Shown: one piece after another, positions 8,374-18,465 of the stretch
Layout: the number at the start of each line of letters is the position of its first letter
Position numbering within the stretch: position 1 is the first letter of the stretch
NCBI GenBank assembly: GCA_024213275.1
Contig: JANAVG010000016.1
Location: 19,440 to 83,439, forward strand
Length of the DNA: 64,000 nucleotides
Direction of reading: 5' to 3'
Source of the DNA: Rossellomorea sp. BNER
GTDB lineage: Bacteria; Bacillota; Bacilli; Bacillales; Bacillaceae_B
Notes under the pieces: model-generated
What the model was told of the DNA's origin: nothing
Seen by the model: the letters and a program-made list of their open reading frames with translations, nothing else
Databases searched by the model: none
Program-made: the position numbers and the translations under genes

Positions 8374-8402
8374 AAAAAAACCAGTCGATCCGTCGACTGG
8401 TT
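8374..8402 (-). terminator. Intrinsic terminator after ctaF
   Basis: AACCAGTCGA pairs perfectly with TCGACTGGTT around a four-base loop, followed on the minus strand by seven T. It should end the ctaBCDEF transcript before ctaG. Confidence 0.9.
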
Positions 8403-8412
8403 TCCTTAATAA

Positions 8413-8745
8413 TTATAACCAAACAATTGTTAAAAACACTAAAATTGTAATAAACCCAACTAATGCTCCAGAGTATAGGAACAAGGCAGGTGCCTCATGT
8501 CCTTTATGACTCATATGCATGAAATAGTATAGTTGAAATACAAGTTGAACAACTGCTAGTAGAAGGATAAATGGAATAACAAAATATTTATCAAAATCTC
8601 CTGCTACCGCAATAAATGCGACTAATGTCAAGAAAATCATTAGTGCAAACGCCGAAACTTGCATTCTCATATCATCAGCATTTTTCTTACGACGATATTC
8701 GTAATCTACACTTGGGTTACCTGAATATGATTGTTGATTCGCCAT
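8413..8745 (-). CDS. ctaF: Cytochrome c oxidase (caa3) subunit IV
   Basis: The 110-residue protein has a hydrophilic N-terminus (to about residue 27) and three membrane helices, ending FITILVFLTIVWL. The central VQLVFQLYYFMHMSHKGHE motif is typical of Bacillus subunit IVB. It is the small subunit of the proton-pumping caa3 oxidase in the cytoplasmic membrane. It starts four bases after the ctaE stop, so translation is probably coupled. It is the last gene before the terminator. Confidence 0.92.
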   Translation of the reverse strand: MANQQSYSGNPSVDYEYRRKKNADDMRMQVSAFALMIFLTLVAFIAVAGDFDKYFVIPFILLLAVVQLVFQLYYFMHMSHKGHEAPALFLYSGALVGFITILVFLTIVWL

Positions 8746-8749
8746 CAGT

Positions 8750-9379
8750 TTATCCCACCATTCCCATTAGATATACTACTGTGAAAATGAATACCCAGAC
8801 CACATCGATAAAGTGCCAATATAGACTAGCTACATAAAATTTAGGTGCATTATACAGATTTAAACCTCGTTTTGCATTACGTATCATTAAAGAGATTATC
8901 CATAATAATCCGAAAGCAACGTGAGCTCCGTGAAAACCAACTAGCGTATAAAAGGCAGAACCAAATGCACTACTTGTAAAGGTATGATGATACTCATGTA
9001 CATAATGATTAAACTCATAAATTTCTAATGCTAGGAATCCAGCTCCTAAAAGAACTGTGATTAATAACCATGCTTGCATACGCTGAAAATTATAGTTTTT
9101 CATATGGTACATTGCGTATACACTCGTTAAGGAACTCACCAATAACAACATTGTCGCCATAAATGCAAGCGGCAAATCAAAGATATCTGCTGCAAGCGCG
9201 TGTTCTTTACTAGGAACTTTATCTTTCAAGGCTAAATATGTGGCAAAGAGGGAAGAAAACAGTACCGTTTCTCCGCCAAGAAAGAACCAAAAGCCCATAA
9301 ATTTATTTTTCCCTTCGAGGGTAGCCTTTTCAGGCGATGCTGGCCAAGTTTTTGGTGTGAACTTTTCTTCAGCTTGCAT
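8750..9379 (-). CDS. ctaE: Cytochrome c oxidase (caa3) subunit III
   Basis: The 209-residue protein has five membrane helices, the Bacillus-type length. It contains KFMGFWFFLGGETVLF, a long FNHYVHEYHHTF loop and YTLVGFHGAHVAFGLLW, the subunit III signature, with the conserved HWHF-like ending (YWHFIDVVWVFIF). It assembles with CtaC, CtaD and CtaF. Its ATG overlaps the ctaD stop codon by one base (TAATG), which implies translational coupling. Confidence 0.95.
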   Translation of the reverse strand: MQAEEKFTPKTWPASPEKATLEGKNKFMGFWFFLGGETVLFSSLFATYLALKDKVPSKEHALAADIFDLPLAFMATMLLLVSSLTSVYAMYHMKNYNFQRMQAWLLITVLLGAGFLALEIYEFNHYVHEYHHTFTSSAFGSAFYTLVGFHGAHVAFGLLWIISLMIRNAKRGLNLYNAPKFYVASLYWHFIDVVWVFIFTVVYLMGMVG

Positions 9380-11259
9380 TATGCTTTACCCCCTTTGTCG
9401 TTGTTATCTTCAGCTAAGAGGTCTTCTTTATGAACATGATAACCATGATCATCTTTGACAGAACGAATAAACATTGATCCTAATGTAATTAGCATTCCAA
9501 TGATTAATACAGGAAGTGCCCATTCTTTACCGTCTACTCTATACATAGCACCAAACGCGGCTATAAATAAACCTAAAGAAATAACGAATGGTATGAAAGA
9601 GTTGTTCGGCATATGAATATCACCAATAGGTTCTGCTGGAGTAAGTTCTGACCTTCCTTCCATCTTTTCTAACCACCAAGCATCTAAGCCACGTACAAGT
9701 GGAGTTTGCTTGAAGTTATAAAATGGAGGTGGTGATGCAATTGCCCATTCTAGTGTACGACCATCTCCACTCCAAGGATCTGGACCAACTTTAACGCCTT
9801 TAACTTGAGTAACAATAATATTAATCACCAGAATCAGTACAGCAACACCCATAAAGGCTGCTCCAATCGAACTTACTAAGTTAGCTGTCTCAAACCCTTG
9901 GCCAGGCAAGAACTTCCAAATACGACGAGGCATTCCCATTAGCCCAAGGAAATGCTGGATAAAGAATGTTAAATGGAACCCAATGAAGAATAACCAAAAT
10001 GAGATTTTCCCCCAGAATTCATTTAAAATCGTTCCAAACATTTTTGGCCAGTAGAAATGTGTACCTGCTAGTAGTGCGAATACTACCCCTCCGACAATAA
10101 CGTAGTGGAAGTGGGCAACTACGAAATAAGTATCATGGTATTGATAATCCGCTGCAGCAACGGCAAGCATAACCCCTGTAACTCCTCCCGCAATGAACGA
10201 AGGAATAAAGGCTACAGCATATAGCATTGGCGTTGTAAATTTAATGCTACCGCCCCACATCGTTAATAACCAGTTAAATATTTTAATACCGGTAGGAATA
10301 GCGATAGCCATAGTTGCTACTGCAAAGATTGCATTTGCGATTGGCCCAAGACCTACAGTGAACATATGGTGAGCCCAAACCATGAATCCTAGGAAACCGA
10401 TTAATACTGTTGCAAATACCATTGAAGAGTATCCAAATAATCGTTTTCTAGAGAAATGTGGAATGATTTCTGAGAAAATTCCAAAGGCCGGTAATATTAA
10501 GATGTAAACCTCAGGATGTCCAAAAATCCAGAAGAAATGCTCCCAAATAATTGTATTACCACCTGCTGCTACGTCAAAGAAGTTTGAACCAAACATCCGA
10601 TCAAACATCATTAGGAATAATCCTACAGTTAGAGCAGGGAAAGCAAATAAAATTAGAGCAGATGTTACGAACGCAGTCCATGTAAATAATGGCATACGCA
10701 TATAAGTCATACCAGGCGCTCTCATATTAATAATGGTGACTAAGAAGTTAATACCACCAATTAATGTACCTGCACCCGATATTTGCAAACCTAAAACATA
10801 AAAATCGATTCCGTGTCCTTCAGAGGCAATCGATAACGACGCATAAGATGTCCATCCTGCATCAGGTGCTCCTCCTAAGAACCAGGATAGGTTAAGGAAT
10901 ACTCCACCGAAGAAGAATAACCAGAAACCAAGTGAATTTAAGAATGGAAATGCTACGTCACGAGCTCCAATCTGTAATGGTACAACCGCATTCAAAAAAC
11001 AGAAGATAAGAGGCATTGCAGCCAAGAATATCATTGTTGTACCGTGCATTGTTAAAACTTCGTTATATAAGCCTGCACTAACAAAATCATTGTTAGGAAC
11101 CGCAAGCTGAATACGAATTACTAAAGCTTCTAAACCACCAAGTAAGAAGAAGAATCCTCCAGCGATAAGGTAGAGAATAGCAATCTTCTTATGGTCTACT
11201 GTTGTTAAGTAGTCCCAAAGGGTAGCTGCAAAGCCTTTTTTTTGCGCATAGCTACTCAC
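9379..11259 (-). CDS. ctaD: Cytochrome c oxidase (caa3) subunit I
   Basis: The 626-residue catalytic subunit carries all haem-copper oxidase ligands. A haem a His is at residue 72 (LTMHGTT), and the CuB His and cross-linked Tyr are in GHPEVY (247-252). The CuB pair is in WAHHMF (297-298). The haem a3 and haem a ligands are in AHFHYV (383-385). Twelve core helices are followed by a C-terminal extension of the subunit I+III type and a hydrophilic tail. It reduces O2 to water using electrons from the CtaC cytochrome domain and pumps protons. It lies 29 bases after ctaC. Confidence 0.97.
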   Translation of the reverse strand: MSSYAQKKGFAATLWDYLTTVDHKKIAILYLIAGGFFFLLGGLEALVIRIQLAVPNNDFVSAGLYNEVLTMHGTTMIFLAAMPLIFCFLNAVVPLQIGARDVAFPFLNSLGFWLFFFGGVFLNLSWFLGGAPDAGWTSYASLSIASEGHGIDFYVLGLQISGAGTLIGGINFLVTIINMRAPGMTYMRMPLFTWTAFVTSALILFAFPALTVGLFLMMFDRMFGSNFFDVAAGGNTIIWEHFFWIFGHPEVYILILPAFGIFSEIIPHFSRKRLFGYSSMVFATVLIGFLGFMVWAHHMFTVGLGPIANAIFAVATMAIAIPTGIKIFNWLLTMWGGSIKFTTPMLYAVAFIPSFIAGGVTGVMLAVAAADYQYHDTYFVVAHFHYVIVGGVVFALLAGTHFYWPKMFGTILNEFWGKISFWLFFIGFHLTFFIQHFLGLMGMPRRIWKFLPGQGFETANLVSSIGAAFMGVAVLILVINIIVTQVKGVKVGPDPWSGDGRTLEWAIASPPPFYNFKQTPLVRGLDAWWLEKMEGRSELTPAEPIGDIHMPNNSFIPFVISLGLFIAAFGAMYRVDGKEWALPVLIIGMLITLGSMFIRSVKDDHGYHVHKEDLLAEDNNDKGGKA

Positions 11260-11288
11260 GATTAAACCTCCCTTTTACTTCCCCAATA

Positions 11289-12347
11289 TTATTCACTAAC
11301 TTTAAGTCCCATTAAGTATTCAGATAGGGCGTCTATTTCTTCATCTGTTAGATCGCCATATGTGCCTGTCATTTTGTTACCAGGTTTATATTGTTCTGGA
11401 TCTGATAACCAATTTTTCAACTCTTCTTCATTATGATCTAAAATACCAGCTATTCGTGAACGCTCTCCAAAAGTTGCTAAGTTAGGAGCAGTACGTGCTT
11501 GTTCTGGACGAGCATCTTGTGGTGTAACCGCATGGCAAGCTAGACATTTTTGTTCGAAGATCTCTTGTCCTTGCTGCGCTAATTCAGAAGTCGGTTGTGG
11601 TTCTTTTGCATTTTTCATGTTTGATACCCATGTATCAAATTCATCTTGAGACAAAGCTTTCACTTTAAAGTCCATCAAAGCATGTGAAGGGCCACAAAGC
11701 TCCGCACATTTTCCATAGAATAGATTTCCTGCTTCCTTCGCTTTTTCGCTATCAAACTCTAAGAAGAAAGTATTTACTCCATCAACATTCGTATCAATCT
11801 TTCCTCCAGCAGCAGGGATCCAGAATGAGTGTTTAACATCAGATGCTTTAACATTGAAGTAAACCTTTTCATCAGTTGGAACTACTAAGTCTTGAGAAGT
11901 AATAATCTTCTCGTTTTCGTATTCAAATTCCCACCAGTAAAGATTTGCACGGACATTGATGACAGTCGCATCTTTTTTGTCCATACCCTTTGTATCAGCT
12001 AAATTAAAAGTAGCTGCAACCGTTGGAACCGCCAATACTAGTAATAAGATAATTGGAATAACTGTCCATAAGATCTCTAAAGTATGGCTTCCTTCCACTT
12101 GTTTAGGAATTGTTTCGTCACCTTTTTTACGACGGAAACGAATAATTGCAATAAAATATACAATAACAACCACAATTATAACGAGAACCATAATTAATGT
12201 ACTCAAGATCATTAAGTCATATTGCGTCTGAGCTACTTCTCCGGCTGGATGTAGTGTTGAAATGAATGGCTCTCCACAACCGGAAAGAACGAGCGCCAAA
12301 ATCGTTAGAATCGAGAAAAGACGCCATTTCGATAGCCTTGCTTTCAT
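11289..12347 (-). CDS. ctaC: Cytochrome c oxidase (caa3) subunit II with fused cytochrome c
   Basis: The 352-residue lipoprotein has a signal with lipobox LSGC (Cys24) and two membrane helices. The CuA domain carries the Cys pair in CAELCGPSH (about 214-222) and an upstream His in KHSFW. A C-terminal cytochrome c domain has the haem-binding CLACH at about 268-272 and a Met-containing NKMTGTYG loop. It receives electrons directly in caa3 oxidase. I chose the ATG at 12347 because it follows AGAGGGG and begins the lipoprotein signal; an upstream TTG at 12389 would add 14 atypical residues. It follows ctaB by 91 bases. Confidence 0.95.
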   Translation of the reverse strand: MKARLSKWRLFSILTILALVLSGCGEPFISTLHPAGEVAQTQYDLMILSTLIMVLVIIVVVIVYFIAIIRFRRKKGDETIPKQVEGSHTLEILWTVIPIILLLVLAVPTVAATFNLADTKGMDKKDATVINVRANLYWWEFEYENEKIITSQDLVVPTDEKVYFNVKASDVKHSFWIPAAGGKIDTNVDGVNTFFLEFDSEKAKEAGNLFYGKCAELCGPSHALMDFKVKALSQDEFDTWVSNMKNAKEPQPTSELAQQGQEIFEQKCLACHAVTPQDARPEQARTAPNLATFGERSRIAGILDHNEEELKNWLSDPEQYKPGNKMTGTYGDLTDEEIDALSEYLMGLKVSE

Positions 12348-12438
12348 AGCTTGATCAAACCCCTCTTTCGTTAAGTATACTTTTGTCAAACAAGGACTGA
12401 ATATATATGGATTTCTTTTCAGAAAGAATTCCCAAAGA

Positions 12439-13353
12439 TTAAATGACTGTCACAATAACCATCGCTACAAACAAGATGGTCAAATAATTAAGCGAATATA
12501 CAAACATAAGCTTCGCCCATTTCAAGTCGTCTTTCATTTTATATCCCATTAAACCAAGGACGAGCCAGCCAATATTAAAGGCTGTAGCTAAAATAAAAAA
12601 TGGTATTCCAAGTTCTAATAGAAAGAATGGTAGAGGGAGCAATGCTGCAACCCAAAGTACTATGTGGAGTTTTGTCGTAGCAAAACCTTTCACTACTGGT
12701 AGCATTGGTATATTTGCTGCTCGATATTCCTCACAACGTTTCATAGCGAGCGCATAGAAATGTGGCGGCTGCCAAATAAACATCATTAAAAGCAAGATCC
12801 AAGCCATTAAACTTAAATTAGCATCAACTGCTGCCCACCCAATCAGCGGAGGAACTGCTCCAGATATACTTCCTATGATTGTATTACTTACTAGTTTTCT
12901 CTTTGACCACATTGAATACAAAACAACATAGCTAAAAACTCCGATAATACCTATTACACCTGCTGTAACCGTAGTCATAAACAAAAATATCGTTCCTATA
13001 GAGATCATAGCGATACCAATTGATATTGCTTTCGCGCCATTAATCTTTCCTGTTACGGTTGGACGATCTTTTGTCCTCTCCATCAGTGGATCAATATCTC
13101 GGTCAATGTAGTTGTTTATGCTACATGAACCCGCAATGATTAACGACGAACCAACAAGTGTTAGAAACATCGTATCTAATGAATTTAAGAAATGCGTGTT
13201 AGTAAAATAAAATGCTAACCACATACCCGTAAAGGTTGTAATTAAATTAGAATTTACAATTCCAATCTTGATCAGAGCCAAAAAGTCCTTCCAGGCAGTT
13301 GTTTGAGGAAATTCAGTTTCCTTAACATTTGTCATTACTCTGCTGTTTGACAC
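12439..13353 (-). CDS. ctaB: Protohaem IX farnesyltransferase (haem O synthase)
   Basis: The 304-residue UbiA-family membrane protein has about nine helices. The prenyl-diphosphate-binding motif [19 protein letters not shown] (near residues 81-99) and the second loop [12 protein letters not shown] are both present. It adds a farnesyl group to haem B, giving haem O for CtaA to oxidise to haem A. The start is GTG at 13353, seven bases after GGAGGG. It is transcribed divergently from ctaA across a long intergenic region and heads the ctaB–ctaF unit. Confidence 0.96.
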   Translation of the reverse strand: MSNSRVMTNVKETEFPQTTAWKDFLALIKIGIVNSNLITTFTGMWLAFYFTNTHFLNSLDTMFLTLVGSSLIIAGSCSINNYIDRDIDPLMERTKDRPTVTGKINGAKAISIGIAMISIGTIFLFMTTVTAGVIGIIGVFSYVVLYSMWSKRKLVSNTIIGSISGAVPPLIGWAAVDANLSLMAWILLLMMFIWQPPHFYALAMKRCEEYRAANIPMLPVVKGFATTKLHIVLWVAALLPLPFFLLELGIPFFILATAFNIGWLVLGLMGYKMKDDLKWAKLMFVYSLNYLTILFVAMVIVTVI

Positions 13354-13934
13354 TCTTTTCCCTCCTCTCTACAATTTACCAGAGGTATTTCCCCACCTCT
13401 ATACTATAAAGCAATTTTAATACCATTTCTATATTGAATCATAAATCAATAGGAAAGAATTAATTATAGAAGTAAAATAGTTATCCACCCATAATTAGGC
13501 TATCAATATTATATTAAACCACAGATTTTTTCCTTTTTGTCATTCATTTTAGGTCAATTATGACGAATTTGTGAATTGTATTTGTTATCGTTTCCACTTT
13601 CCAAAATTTCTATCATAATAATAGCATATCTAAGTTTAAAGCGTTTTCAAAATTAAGGATTGACCGATAATTGAACAGATTCATTAAATCAAGATACGAA
13701 TCAAGATCCTAGACATTTATTCCTATAGGTTGAATTCAGATCTTTTTGGTTCAAATTCTAACAACCCATTTATTTCGATTTCAATTTCCTCTACTTATTC
13801 TATCAATATTCTGTAACATTTTATCTGTTGTTTTTTAAAGGGTTATTCGGTATCATCTTAGAGGCGTATATTGTTGTAATATAACGAAATTACTAAGGTA
13901 TTTTAAGCTACTATAATTTAAGAAGGTGAATATT
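13354..13934. promoter_or_regulatory. ctaA–ctaB divergent regulatory region
   Basis: About 580 AT-rich bases without a supportable gene separate ctaB and ctaA. A candidate sigma-A promoter for ctaA is TTGTTT (13828-13833), a 17-base spacer and TATCAT (13851-13856). A TATAAT at 13912-13917 is too close to the start codon to be useful. In B. subtilis this interval carries ResD-dependent control; I cannot identify ResD sites with confidence. Confidence 0.45.
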
Positions 13935-14837
13935 TTGCATAAAGGGTTAAAATGGCTGGCCGTCATTACTACTCTAGGAATGCTCTTTGTATTACTAGGT
14001 GGTGCCTTAGTAACAAAGACAGGATCCGGAATGGGGTGCGGACGCTCTTGGCCATTATGTCATGGCGAAATTATCCCGAGTAACATTAGTCTAGAAACAT
14101 TTATTGAATTGTCACATAGAGCGGTATCAGGGAGTGTCGGAATATTAGTACTAGCTCTTTCTATATGGTCTTGGAAAGCTATTGGACATATAAGAGAAAC
14201 GAAAATCCTCTCATTTCTTGCATTCTTTTTTCTTTTTGCTCAAGCACTTATCGGGGCAGCTGCAGTTATCTGGTCTCAATCTGATTTTGTCTTAGCCCTC
14301 CATTTTGGCATTTCTTTAATCTCTTTTGCTGCGGTATTATTACTCACTCTATTAATATTTGAGGTTGACCAAAGGTTTGATGCTCATAAATTGGTGATTG
14401 ATCGAAAAATGAGATTTCATATCGTTGGAGTTACGCTTTATAGTTATCTTGTCGTTTATACAGGTGCCCTTGTTCGTCATACAAATTCTAGCCTTGTTTG
14501 TCCAGATTGGCCTTTCTGTGTTAACGACTCTCCTGGACTACCGACTAATATGTATGAATGGATACAAATGGGACATCGATTCGCAGCAGGTCTTATTTTT
14601 ATCTGGATTGCTTATATTACTTATTCAGCTATTAAAAATCATAAGCATCAGAAAGTCATTTATTGGGGATGGATTATAGCGTTTATCCTTGTTTGTTCAC
14701 AAGTTGCATCCGGAGCATTTGTCGTTCTAACAAGACTGAATCTCTTCCTGGCTTTATTGCATGCTCTCATTATTTCTTGTTTATTCGGTTTACTGAGTTA
14801 CTTTATTCTCCTCGCATCAAGAAGTCGTTTAAAATAA
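13935..14837 (+). CDS. ctaA: Haem A synthase
   Basis: The 300-residue protein has eight membrane helices in two four-helix halves. The first half has [18 protein letters not shown] with a Cys pair and ELSHRAVSG with a haem-ligand His. The second half has [15 protein letters not shown] and MGHRFAAG. This is the CtaA type that oxidises the haem O methyl group to haem A. I place the start at the TTG at 13935, five bases after AAGGTGA. A GTG nine bases upstream lies inside that ribosome-binding site, and the TTG also matches the remembered B. subtilis N-terminus better. It is divergent from ctaB and convergent with pycA. Confidence 0.93.
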   Translation: MHKGLKWLAVITTLGMLFVLLGGALVTKTGSGMGCGRSWPLCHGEIIPSNISLETFIELSHRAVSGSVGILVLALSIWSWKAIGHIRETKILSFLAFFFLFAQALIGAAAVIWSQSDFVLALHFGISLISFAAVLLLTLLIFEVDQRFDAHKLVIDRKMRFHIVGVTLYSYLVVYTGALVRHTNSSLVCPDWPFCVNDSPGLPTNMYEWIQMGHRFAAGLIFIWIAYITYSAIKNHKHQKVIYWGWIIAFILVCSQVASGAFVVLTRLNLFLALLHALIISCLFGLLSYFILLASRSRLK

Positions 14838-14840
14838 CAC

Positions 14841-14874
14841 AAAAAAGGATGGAGCTAAGCTCCAATCCTTTTTT
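14841..14874. terminator. Bidirectional terminator between ctaA and pycA
   Basis: A hairpin of GGATTGGAGCTTAGCTCC type flanked by A6 and T6 (AAAAAAGGAT ... ATCCTTTTTT) serves both convergent genes. Confidence 0.9.
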
Positions 14875-14875
14875 G

Positions 14876-17800
14876 TTATTTCTGGATCTCAATGAGAAGA
14901 TCTCCAGGCGATATTGCATCACCATTTTGAACATATATATCTTTTACATGTCCTGTAAATGGAGCTTGCACGGTCGTTTCCATCTTCATTGCTTCAGTAA
15001 TCAGGAGGTGATCACCTTTTTCTACCCTCTCCCCTTTTTCCACAATGACTTTTATGACGGTCCCTGGCATCGTTGCCCCAATATGTTGATCATTTCTCAG
15101 GTCTGCTTTTACTTTTGTTGCAACCGTGGACTTAATATTTTCATCCTTGATAACAACCTCTCGTGGTTGACCATTTAATTCAAAATATACTACGCGTGTC
15201 CCATCGGCTTGAGCTTGTCCTATTGAAACAAGTTTAACAATTAATGTTTTTCCTGTTTCAATTTCAACCTCTATCTCTTCTCCCAATCTCATTCCATGCA
15301 GGAAAGTTGGTGTATCCAGTACAGAAATATCTCCAAATTGCTCTACAGTTTGAAAATATCCCATGAATACTTTCGGGTAAAGAGCATATGCAAGAGCATC
15401 AAAGCTCGTCACCTGTCTTCCAAGGTCCTCAAATAACTTCTCTTTTAGTTTATTAAAATCTACATCTTCTAACAACTCTCCAGGCCTAACTGTAATTTGT
15501 TCGCGCCCTTTTAAAATCACTTTTTGAAGTTTCTCAGGGAATCCTCCATACGGCTGTCCTAGATATCCTTCAAACAGTTCAATGACAGAGTCAGGGAAAT
15601 CTATCTTCTCACCTTCTTCTATAACTGAATGTTCATCTAAGTTATTTTGAACCATAAACAATGCCATATCTCCAACTACTTTAGAAGAAGGGGTTACTTT
15701 TACGATATCACCAAACAGATGATTCACCCTTGCATACATTCTTTTAACTTCTTCCCATCGATCACCTAATCCAACCGCTTTTGCCTGTTGTTGAAGGTTA
15801 CTATATTGTCCACCAGGCATTTCATGTTGATATACTTCAGTATGTGGGGACATCATTCCACTTTCAAAATCACTGTAATACTTTCTTACATCTTCCCAAT
15901 AGTGTGCTAACGTTTCTAATGAATGCACATCTACATTCGGCTCCCTTTCTACACCTTTAAGTGCATAATAGAGTGTATTCGCGCTTGGCTGCGAAGTTAA
16001 TCCAGACATTGTACTTAGAGCTGTATCTACAATATCCACACCTGCTTCAATTGCCTTGGCATACATAAAAATTCCATTCCCACTTGTATCATGTGTATGA
16101 AGATGAATTGGAATGTCGATCGAATCCTTCAATTCGGATATAAGACGATAAGCCGCTTGTGGTTTCAATAATCCTGCCATATCTTTAATTGCTAATATAT
16201 GTGCACCTTGTGCCTCTAATTCTTTTGCTAAGTTTTTATAATAAGCAATATCGTATTTTGTCCGAGTTCTATCATCGATGTCTCCTGTATAGCAGATAGC
16301 CGCTTCGGCAATTTTTCCATTTTGTCTAACAGCATCGATAGCTACTTCCATCCCTTTAACCCAGTTAAGGCTGTCAAAAATTCTAAAGACATCAATACCT
16401 GTAAATGCAGATTTCTCAACAAATTCTCGAATGACATTGTCAGGGTAATTTTTATAACCCACTGCATTAGAAGCTCTTAGTAACATTTGAAATAGAACGT
16501 TTGGTATTTTCTCTCTCATTGTTAAAAGCCTGTTCCATGGATCTTCTTTTAAGAATCTGTAAGCTACATCAAAGGTTGCCCCTCCCCACATCTCGAAAGA
16601 AAATAGTTCTGGCAACAATCTAGCAGAAGGTTCGGCAATATGTTTAAGGTCATTTGTTCTTACCCTTGTTGCTAATAATGATTGGTGTGCATCCCTAAAC
16701 GTTGTATCAGTCAATAGGACATTCTTTTGGCTTTTAACCCATTGAACCAAACCATCAGGACCTTCATTGTCTAGAATCTGTTTCGTACCAGTTAATATCC
16801 TTTCAGAAGGTGCTAGTTTTGGAATTCTAGGCTTTTCGAATACGGGCTTCTTCTTTTTTTCTACTCCTGGGAATCCATTGACCGTTACAGTTCCAATGTA
16901 GTTCAGCATTTTCGTACCGCGGTCTTTTTTCTTTGGGAAAATAAACAATTCAGGTGTACTATCAATAAAAGATGTATCATAGTGACCTGTAATAAAGTTC
17001 TCATGCTTGGTTACATTCTCTAAAAACGGAATATTTGTTTTGATTCCCCTGATTCTAAATTCTTGAAGGTTACGAACCATCTTAGAAGCAGCTTGCTCAA
17101 AGGAAAGTGCCCATGTCGAAACTTTTACAAGCAACGAATCATAGTAAGGGGTAATGATAGCTCCTTGATAACCGTTTCCAGCATCAAGGCGTACTCCAAA
17201 CCCTCCTCCGGATCGATAAGCCATAATCTTTCCTGTATCTGGCATGAAATTATTAAGTGGATCTTCCGTAGTTACCCTTGATTGAATAGCATATCCATGA
17301 GTGCTAATGTTCTCTTGTGTTGGGATGCCCACTTTATCATTATGTAAACAATGCCCTTCAGCAATAAGAATTTGGGATTGAACGATATCAACACCTGTAA
17401 TCATTTCTGTAATAGTATGTTCTACTTGAACACGAGGGTTTACCTCAATAAAATAAAAACGGTTATCAGAAACGAGAAATTCTACTGTACCAGCATTAAC
17501 ATAATTGACGTTTTTCATTAATTTGACCGCAGCTTCACAGATTTCTTCTCTTAGTTGTTCATCTAAAGAAACGCAAGGAGCCACCTCTACAACTTTTTGA
17601 TGACGTCTTTGTACCGAACAGTCTCTCTCATACAGATGAACGATATTTTGATCTTCATCTCCAAGTATTTGAACTTCAATATGTTTTGGGTTTTCTACAA
17701 ACTTTTCAACATAGACTTCATCATTACCAAATGCTGCTTTTGCTTCAGATTTAGCCCTTTCATATGCCTCTCTTACTCCATCTAGGCTACGGACGATACG

Positions 17801-18313
17801 CATACCACGTCCACCACCACCTAATGAAGCTTTAATCATAATGGGAAATCCATGTGATTTACCGAATTGAATGACCTCTTGCATAGTTCCTACAGGTCCA
17901 TCACTTCCAGGGATAACAGGAATATCGGCTTGCTGTGCTTGTTTTCTCGCTTTAACTTTATCACCAAACATATCAAGATGACTCGAATGAGGGCCAATAA
18001 ATGTAATTCCTTCTTCTTCGCATCTTCTTGCAAAGTGAATATTCTCTGAAAGAAAACCGTAACCTGGGTGAATAGCATCGACATCGGATGTTTTGGCGAT
18101 TTCGATAATGCCATCTATATCTAAATAAGCTTCGATCGGTTTTTTATCTTCACCAATAATATAGGCTTCATCAGCCTTATAGCGGTGATAGGCACCTGAA
18201 TCTTCTTTAGAATAAATAGCAACTGTTCGAATATTTAATTCTGTACAAGCTCTAAATACTCTTATTGCAATTTCTCCTCGATTGGCCACAAGAACTTTTT
18301 TTATTTGTTTCAT
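14876..18313 (-). CDS. pycA: Pyruvate carboxylase
   Basis: The 1145-residue multidomain enzyme carboxylates pyruvate to oxaloacetate using ATP, bicarbonate and biotin, replenishing the TCA cycle. The biotin carboxylase domain covers about residues 1-450 (KKVLVANRGEIAIR; Gly-rich ATP loop GGGGRGMR; EVNPRVQVEHT). The carboxyltransferase domain covers about 530-800 (TTFRDAHQSLLATR; metal ligands in HLHTHDTSG). The biotin carrier domain follows, with the biotinyl lysine in EAMKME at about residue 1110. The single-chain length matches the B. subtilis enzyme. It is convergent with ctaA and next to ftsW, as in B. subtilis. Confidence 0.97.
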   Translation of the reverse strand: MKQIKKVLVANRGEIAIRVFRACTELNIRTVAIYSKEDSGAYHRYKADEAYIIGEDKKPIEAYLDIDGIIEIAKTSDVDAIHPGYGFLSENIHFARRCEEEGITFIGPHSSHLDMFGDKVKARKQAQQADIPVIPGSDGPVGTMQEVIQFGKSHGFPIMIKASLGGGGRGMRIVRSLDGVREAYERAKSEAKAAFGNDEVYVEKFVENPKHIEVQILGDEDQNIVHLYERDCSVQRRHQKVVEVAPCVSLDEQLREEICEAAVKLMKNVNYVNAGTVEFLVSDNRFYFIEVNPRVQVEHTITEMITGVDIVQSQILIAEGHCLHNDKVGIPTQENISTHGYAIQSRVTTEDPLNNFMPDTGKIMAYRSGGGFGVRLDAGNGYQGAIITPYYDSLLVKVSTWALSFEQAASKMVRNLQEFRIRGIKTNIPFLENVTKHENFITGHYDTSFIDSTPELFIFPKKKDRGTKMLNYIGTVTVNGFPGVEKKKKPVFEKPRIPKLAPSERILTGTKQILDNEGPDGLVQWVKSQKNVLLTDTTFRDAHQSLLATRVRTNDLKHIAEPSARLLPELFSFEMWGGATFDVAYRFLKEDPWNRLLTMREKIPNVLFQMLLRASNAVGYKNYPDNVIREFVEKSAFTGIDVFRIFDSLNWVKGMEVAIDAVRQNGKIAEAAICYTGDIDDRTRTKYDIAYYKNLAKELEAQGAHILAIKDMAGLLKPQAAYRLISELKDSIDIPIHLHTHDTSGNGIFMYAKAIEAGVDIVDTALSTMSGLTSQPSANTLYYALKGVEREPNVDVHSLETLAHYWEDVRKYYSDFESGMMSPHTEVYQHEMPGGQYSNLQQQAKAVGLGDRWEEVKRMYARVNHLFGDIVKVTPSSKVVGDMALFMVQNNLDEHSVIEEGEKIDFPDSVIELFEGYLGQPYGGFPEKLQKVILKGREQITVRPGELLEDVDFNKLKEKLFEDLGRQVTSFDALAYALYPKVFMGYFQTVEQFGDISVLDTPTFLHGMRLGEEIEVEIETGKTLIVKLVSIGQAQADGTRVVYFELNGQPREVVIKDENIKSTVATKVKADLRNDQHIGATMPGTVIKVIVEKGERVEKGDHLLITEAMKMETTVQAPFTGHVKDIYVQNGDAISPGDLLIEIQK

Positions 18314-18427
18314 AATGGTTATCTCCTCTCATTAAGTTGAACATGGATGATAATAAATTCCTTTAAAAGGGTTTTTAGAAAACAACACCTCTAAAGAATA
18401 TTCTGTCTATTATTCCTTAAAGGAAAG

Positions 18428-18463
18428 GACTGATCTAAAGGGAATACTCCCTTTGTCAGCCCT
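18428..18463 (-). terminator. Hairpin after ftsW
   Basis: A nested stem (GGCTGA with TCAGTCC outside, AAAGGGA with TCCCTTT inside) lies immediately beyond the ftsW stop. The following T-tract on the minus strand is interrupted (TTTCCTTT), so terminator strength is uncertain. Confidence 0.5.
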
Positions 18464-18465
18464 TA

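Noticed and set aside
12348..12389. Upstream TTG start adding 14 residues to CtaC
   Set aside because: It would put a polar stretch before the lipoprotein signal; the ATG at 12347 has a good ribosome-binding site and gives a standard lipobox.
13912..13917. TATAAT as the ctaA -10 box
   Set aside because: Transcription from it would start within the ribosome-binding site; a promoter further upstream is more likely.
14425..15178. Plus-strand frames at 14425-14679 and 14663-15178
   Set aside because: They are shadows of ctaA and pycA; no ribosome-binding site, and the second crosses the bidirectional terminator.
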